This document shows, piece after piece, positions 20,345 to 24,022 of a DNA stretch of 24,022 nucleotides. The translations under genes and the position numbers were made by a program. The stretch lies in NCBI GenBank assembly GCA_000969725.1, contig JXSR01S074707.1, one strand, 5' to 3'. How positions within the stretch are numbered: the first letter of the stretch is position 1; each line of letters begins with the position of its first letter. Below the pieces are notes generated by a model. It saw nothing but the letters and a program-made list of their open reading frames with translations. It was not told the origin of the DNA and made no database searches. The stretch comes from Ophiothrix spiculata. Taxonomy: Eukaryota > Echinodermata > Ophiuroidea > Amphilepidida > Ophiotrichidae.

Positions 20345-20830
20345 GGGACCCTTCATAAACATTTGTGACTTGCTCCCACATAACCCGGACAAAGTCGCCA
20401 GAACACTTAAGGAGATATAGCCCAATAAACTTGGCACAAATCAATAGAAAACAAAGGAATTTTCAACCTAAATATCACTTTTTGACATACAAAACATTGA
20501 GCGATCTTAGAGTGTGATATATCATTGGAAAGCTTATAATTTTGCCATTTTAAATTTGGTAAAATTTGACCTTGAGCAATCTTCATCACTGGAAATGTTT
20601 TGGCTTGTCAAGTTGGGCTCACAAGAACCCCTCATGTTTGACTAAGAATATTGCTTGAAAAAACATCACCACAAATATTCCGGTAAAAATTGAGTTTACA
20701 TGCTTTTTATGGGGTTGACCACTAATTTTTGTTGCAAAAAAGGGGGACCCTTACATTTTTTGAGGTTGAAAAGGGGGGCCCAAAAATTTTTCTGCAATAT
20801 GCCCCCCTAACAAGTGTTTGTGAATGGTCC
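20345..20830. mobile_element. hAT-like non-autonomous element with 8-bp target duplication
   Basis: The left end gggacccttcataaacattt (20345) and the reverse complement of the right end, GGACCATTCACAAACACTTG (20830), form terminal inverted repeats. They are flanked by gaaaataa (20337-20344) and gtaaataa (20831-20838), which match at 7 of 8 positions as expected for hAT insertion. The right subterminal region is rich in G/C runs (ggggggccc, gccccccta). The interior carries ~290 bp (20366-20655) not present in the same element of copy B, including an 86-bp piece identical to the start of copy A. No transposase is encoded. Confidence 0.75.
20570..20655 (+). repeat. Third copy of the 'cttcatcactgg' module
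   Basis: These ~86 bp, from ccttgagcaatcttcatcac to actaagaatattgc, repeat the start of copy A (18989-19075) with a single extra T. They match the start of copy B (22740-22815) with one or two small differences. The flanking sequence on either side differs from copies A and B, so the module has been placed separately inside the hAT-like element. Confidence 0.85.
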
Positions 20831-20838
20831 GTAAATAA

Positions 20839-21590
20839 ATTTAAAGCATAATGACATTTGCTTGCTGACACAAGCCCTTAATTTAAATAATGATGATGAC
20901 GATGACCTGCACTTAGATTGTGATGTTCCCCATAACAAATATCATATCAATGAATGAATTCAAAAACTGAACTACAAAAACTTACAAGTAAGTTGTCTAA
21001 CAAAATTTGATATGACATCTTATTATTTATTTCCTACACTATCAGTCATTTCTTGGTGACGAATGTTAAAAGACAAGTTTTTTAATTTATTTACATTTAT
21101 CACCCTACGTTGGTTATCGTCATAGTGCGAGTCAGCCTTCAGTAGTCAGTAATTGTTTCAGCATTTTGTTTTTGTTTCCTAATCATATATTCTTTAACTT
21201 TCTCTTGAGCTGGGGCTGTACACAAATATTAAGATGTTTATATTCACTTGTTATAAACCAAATATATGTGGCCTGCTATGGCAAAATGAGAGGAAAGTTG
21301 CAAATCTACATTTTGAATAAATGTCATCTAAAGTAAAAATAGAGTGAAAAGGTCAAATTTCCTTCATGCATAAGTGTTTACCTATACCTAAAGTTTTAAA
21401 GGTCAAGTTTGTCGAGAAGTGCAATTATTTACGGCTAATTGATTGCATATTGCTATTATACACTGTAATAATCAGTATCTTTGAAATCAATTTGCAGCAA
21501 ATGTTTATTTCAATATATTCAGTGGACTGCTTTGGATTTCTATCTCTAAAATTATGAAGAATGGAGAGAGAAAGTGTACACGTGACATAC
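20839..21590. other. AT-rich spacer
   Basis: No coding signal or RNA gene is seen. There is a short gatgatgacgatgac run near 20889-20904. Confidence 0.4.
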
Positions 21591-21751
21591 TATATGTGTA
21601 CCGCCGCGGCAAAAGGGTCCAGTTGTCGACTCCTACATGTTGCTCATTGTAGCATATCTGATGTATACAAATACCATACATTAGATATGCTACAAGGAGC
21701 AACATGTACGAGCCGACAACTGGACCCTTTTGCCGCGGCGGTACACATATA
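21591..21751. mobile_element. Near-perfect hairpin element with 76-bp arms
   Basis: Arms 21591-21666 and 21676-21751 are reverse complements at 72 of 76 positions with no indel, around a 9-base loop (acaaatacc). Mismatches fall at 21629, 21633, 21646 and 21660. The outer arm is GC-rich (gtaccgccgcggcaaaaggg), unlike the flanks. The outermost bases are TATA on both sides, compatible with a TA target duplication. It codes for nothing: the open frames crossing it on each strand merely read the arms. The low mismatch count suggests a young foldback/MITE insertion or recent arm-to-arm conversion. If transcribed it would give a long double-stranded RNA hairpin. Confidence 0.85.
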
Positions 21752-22738
21752 TCATTCAAAAGTTGAGTTTTCAGGGAATTAAAATATCTCAACAACTCAA
21801 TTTTGAAATTTGCAACTTTCCTCTCATTTTGGTTATTGTGTGAAAAGGGAAATTCCCTTATGAATGTAAGTAACATAAATCTGTGATTACTTAAGGAAAA
21901 ACTCAAGCTTTTCATTAAAATGTATCAATTCCTTTTAACAATGATTTTGAAAAAAACCCCATTATTATTGCAATATGAAGCTGTTTTTGAATCTCTTGAA
22001 AGTAGTCATTGAGACCTATTATCCCATTGATTGCCTGTCATGTGGCATTCAATGACTGGCACTGTCGCCAAAACAATACTTTGCATCTTATTTCTGCTCA
22101 TTAAAACATTTCTAAACCCATAATTTTATCTCATTCAGGTACTTATAGCTTTACTTTGATTCTTAAAAGTATAGACCAGGTGGTATAGACCAAAAAAGTG
22201 ACAAAGTGTGTATCTACTAAAACCCCTCTGAAAATTAAGGGGATTTGATTTTCTTCTTTTTCCAATTATTACACACTATCACATTTCAATTGATAGTCAT
22301 CTTGAGGTTTTAGGTTGTTATTTCTTGATTGATATGACAGTGATGTCTGTTTCTCTAAGTACTTGAGACAGATCGGTACAGAATATGTTGACATGTACGG
22401 GTAATGTTTCAATATAAATGAAAATAAACTTAACCCATTTAAACAGAGTAGACAACTTTGAACTTGGTTTAAGTGATATTGAGTTATCAAAGTTTCCAGA
22501 GTGGCATGTCTGTTTCTTTGAGCAGAAACATGTCAATTTTAGCATCTTTTTGATATATTTTGGTTGCACTCTAGGCCCTAAGTAAGGGGATCTCAGCAGA
22601 ACTTTCTTAAATGGGCCTGATTGTTATTTTGATTTGGAAGTAATCTTGCGGGCCATACTGGACAGTGGCATTTTGCATCTTTTTTGCTAGCAATTTAATT
22701 TCCCTAATTTCGCTAATACCCCAAAATCGCAAAATAAA
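21752..22738. other. AT-rich spacer ending in a MITE scrap
   Basis: The open frames here (for example 22269-22569, minus) are unremarkable. At about 22687-22716 are words shared with the element at 16837-17025. Copy B begins immediately afterwards. Confidence 0.4.
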
Positions 22739-24022
22739 TCTTCATCACTGGAAATGTTTTGGCTTGTCAAGTTGGGCTCACAAGAACCCCTCAGTGTTGA
22801 CTAAGAATATTGCACAAAGGTGTGCATGAATCAGGGGGCATACTAAGTCCAAAGCTGGGTATGGGGATGTTAGCATATGTACTTGGTTAGCAAAATCAAG
22901 TTATCTCACATCTCAATATGTCCTTTTTTGCTAAATTTGGAATTTTGGTTTCATGAAAAGTTTTGCCAAAATGGTGCATATATTGTTGATTATGGTACAC
23001 TCTTTAAAAATCTGATCATTATTAGGAAATTAGGCAAACTAGATATTTAAAAAAATAGAGGAGGAAGAGGGTCTTTTTTTAACTTTCTATTGGTACACCA
23101 CTCAAAATAACCTTACTTAGCACCAAATATGGCATATTCAGTGAACATGTCTTCTTTAGTATTATTTTTTTGCTTGTATTGAGAGTTGAGAGTTGGACCC
23201 CTCCAGTGATTATAAAACTCTCATGAAATGCTTCATATGCAAGAATTTAGATGAATTTTACTATTCTGACAATATTTTAGAACATTCTAAGTTGTAATTG
23301 AAATATTACAAAATAGAATGAAATTTGAAAAAAAAAACTTTAAAAAGGAGTAAAGCAGGGACGAGAAACATGTTATATTTTGGTCTTATAAGTGAAAAGA
23401 AAAATCGTAGAAAATGTTTTCATTTTTGAAAAAAGAACCTATTTTTGTTGAAACTGATATTTTTATATATGTACCACTTTGAAAATAACTGAATCACATC
23501 CCTACCCAAACCAAACTTGAGTTCCCCCACCCCTGGGACAAGAATTAGCAATCTCTAGTATTACACATGATGTAATTCTGTCCGAGATTTGGGGAGTGTA
23601 CACATGCGATTCTAATTGAATCAATCCATGGATGCTGACGTGAAAAAGAACACTAGAAAGATGCAAGATGAGACAAAATCAATGTGAAATTTCAGCCCAA
23701 TGCAAGCAGGAATATTGACGGACCTGATGCGTGGATTTACTAGGGAATTTACACATTGCTGCATTGATGCAAAACCAGCAGCCAGCTATATAGTCTAAAT
23801 ATACCACACTGAAAATAAGGGACCATTCACAAACACTTGTTACGGGGGGCCTGATGCAAAAAGGGGGGGCCTTATAAGGGAGGCCCTTCAAATATTTCAC
23901 CCTCATAAGGGGGGGGGGGACGGGGATTAAAAATATCACCACAAATATTCCGGTAAAAACTGAGTTTCATGCTTTTTATGGGGTTGACCACTAATTTTTG
24001 TTGCAAAAAAGACGGGCCCTTA
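22739..24022 (+). repeat. Copy B of the duplicated segment (runs off window)
   Basis: Homology with copy A begins at atcttcatcactgg (22739) and continues to the last base of the window. B lacks the 267-bp transposon and has a different ~95-bp block at 23838-23932 where copy A has ~290 bp. The final ~88 bp (from 23935, atcaccacaaatattccgg) again match copy A (from 20665). The left junction differs from copy A: B is preceded by gcaaaataaa and A by ttgagca. The true right end lies outside the window. Confidence 0.88.
23819..24022. mobile_element. Left part of the hAT-like element, cut by window edge
   Basis: The same gaaaataa flank (23811-23818) and the start gggaccattcacaaacactt (23819) show the element of 20345-20830 at the equivalent site in copy B. 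Its left terminus here is a better match to the right terminus in copy A than copy A's own left end is. Subterminal G runs (including a ten-base run near 23910) follow. The right end is not in the window. Confidence 0.75.

Larger units (their letters stand above)
18989..20756 (+). repeat. Copy A of a long duplicated segment
   Basis: From ccttgagcaatcttcatcac (18989) the sequence aligns with copy B (from 22739) over more than 1 kb, at roughly 90 percent by eye. Shared stretches include the first ~130 bp, the block around 19150-19370, tgaatcacatccctaccc (19754) and the 3' part from tgaatcaatccatggatgct (20149). Copy A holds two blocks absent from B: a 267-bp transposon (19880-20146) and ~290 bp at 20366-20655. 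The shared open frames are broken by indels between copies, so I see no sign of coding selection. The origin (large transposon, Helitron-like unit or tandem duplication) is undecided. Confidence 0.88.

Noticed and set aside
20153-20437. Minus-strand open frame with a membrane-like peptide shared with copy B (23679-23942)
   Set aside because: The shared segment GCWFC is kept, but the frame is shifted between copies by indels, as expected for non-coding repeat DNA.
21505-21915. 136-codon minus-strand frame
   Set aside because: It reads straight through both arms of the hairpin element, so it cannot be an ancient conserved gene.
1-24022. CRISPR array, prophage, operon or bacterial defence system
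   Set aside because: There are no regularly spaced identical repeats, no bacterial gene density and no Shine-Dalgarno-led frames. The repeat content is eukaryotic.

Overview
The window looks like an intergenic or intronic stretch of an AT-rich animal nuclear genome. I found no host protein gene. Stop codons are frequent in all frames, there are no operon-like gene runs, and tRNA-derived SINE heads, small inverted-repeat DNA transposons, a non-LTR retrotransposon fragment and a hammerhead-like motif of the Penelope-retroelement type are present. The repeat styles (hAT-like ends opening CAGGGGCGGATCTAGG, GGGGGCTTCGCCCCC hairpins, scattered aggcctat words, SINEs with LINE-like tails) suggest a marine invertebrate, perhaps an echinoderm. 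That placement is an inference from general impression, not a proof.

Layout. 1-1240: a short hairpin (202-245), a ~283 bp inverted-repeat element (314-596) and a perfect palindrome (1195-1219). 1585-2507: a GC-rich non-autonomous hAT-like element containing a four-unit tandem repeat. 2508-5500: mostly unique AT-rich DNA, with a hammerhead-like core at 4154-4182. 5504-5570: nested palindromes. 5821-6621 (minus): the only convincing protein-coding relic, part of the apurinic endonuclease domain of an L2/CR1/Jockey-type retrotransposon, lacking its start and its reverse transcriptase. 7082-7580: a dispersed repeat, a possible hAT end and a hairpin. 8547-9224: a ~678 bp inverted-repeat element with a TA flank. 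9371-11036: tRNA-derived SINE pieces and a diverged copy of a repeat found further right. 12411-12612, 15661-15863 and 16837-17025: more foldback or MITE-like elements, with a good tRNA-SINE at 15901-16132. 17954-18100: a polypurine tract.

The right third is dominated by a segmental duplication. Copy A starts at about 18989 and copy B at about 22739, running off the right edge. Copy A carries a clean 267 bp transposon insertion (19880-20146) whose site is empty in copy B. Both carry the same 8-bp-TSD element at the same position (20345-20830 and 23819 onward), but with different interiors. Between them, at 21591-21751, is a nearly perfect 76 bp-arm hairpin element.

The features do not form a pathway. 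They are layers of mobile DNA of different ages. The most informative items are the paralogous empty site, the three near-identical copies of a ~76 bp module, the long hairpin and the hammerhead-like motif. I did not find convincing evidence of a wholly new functional system.
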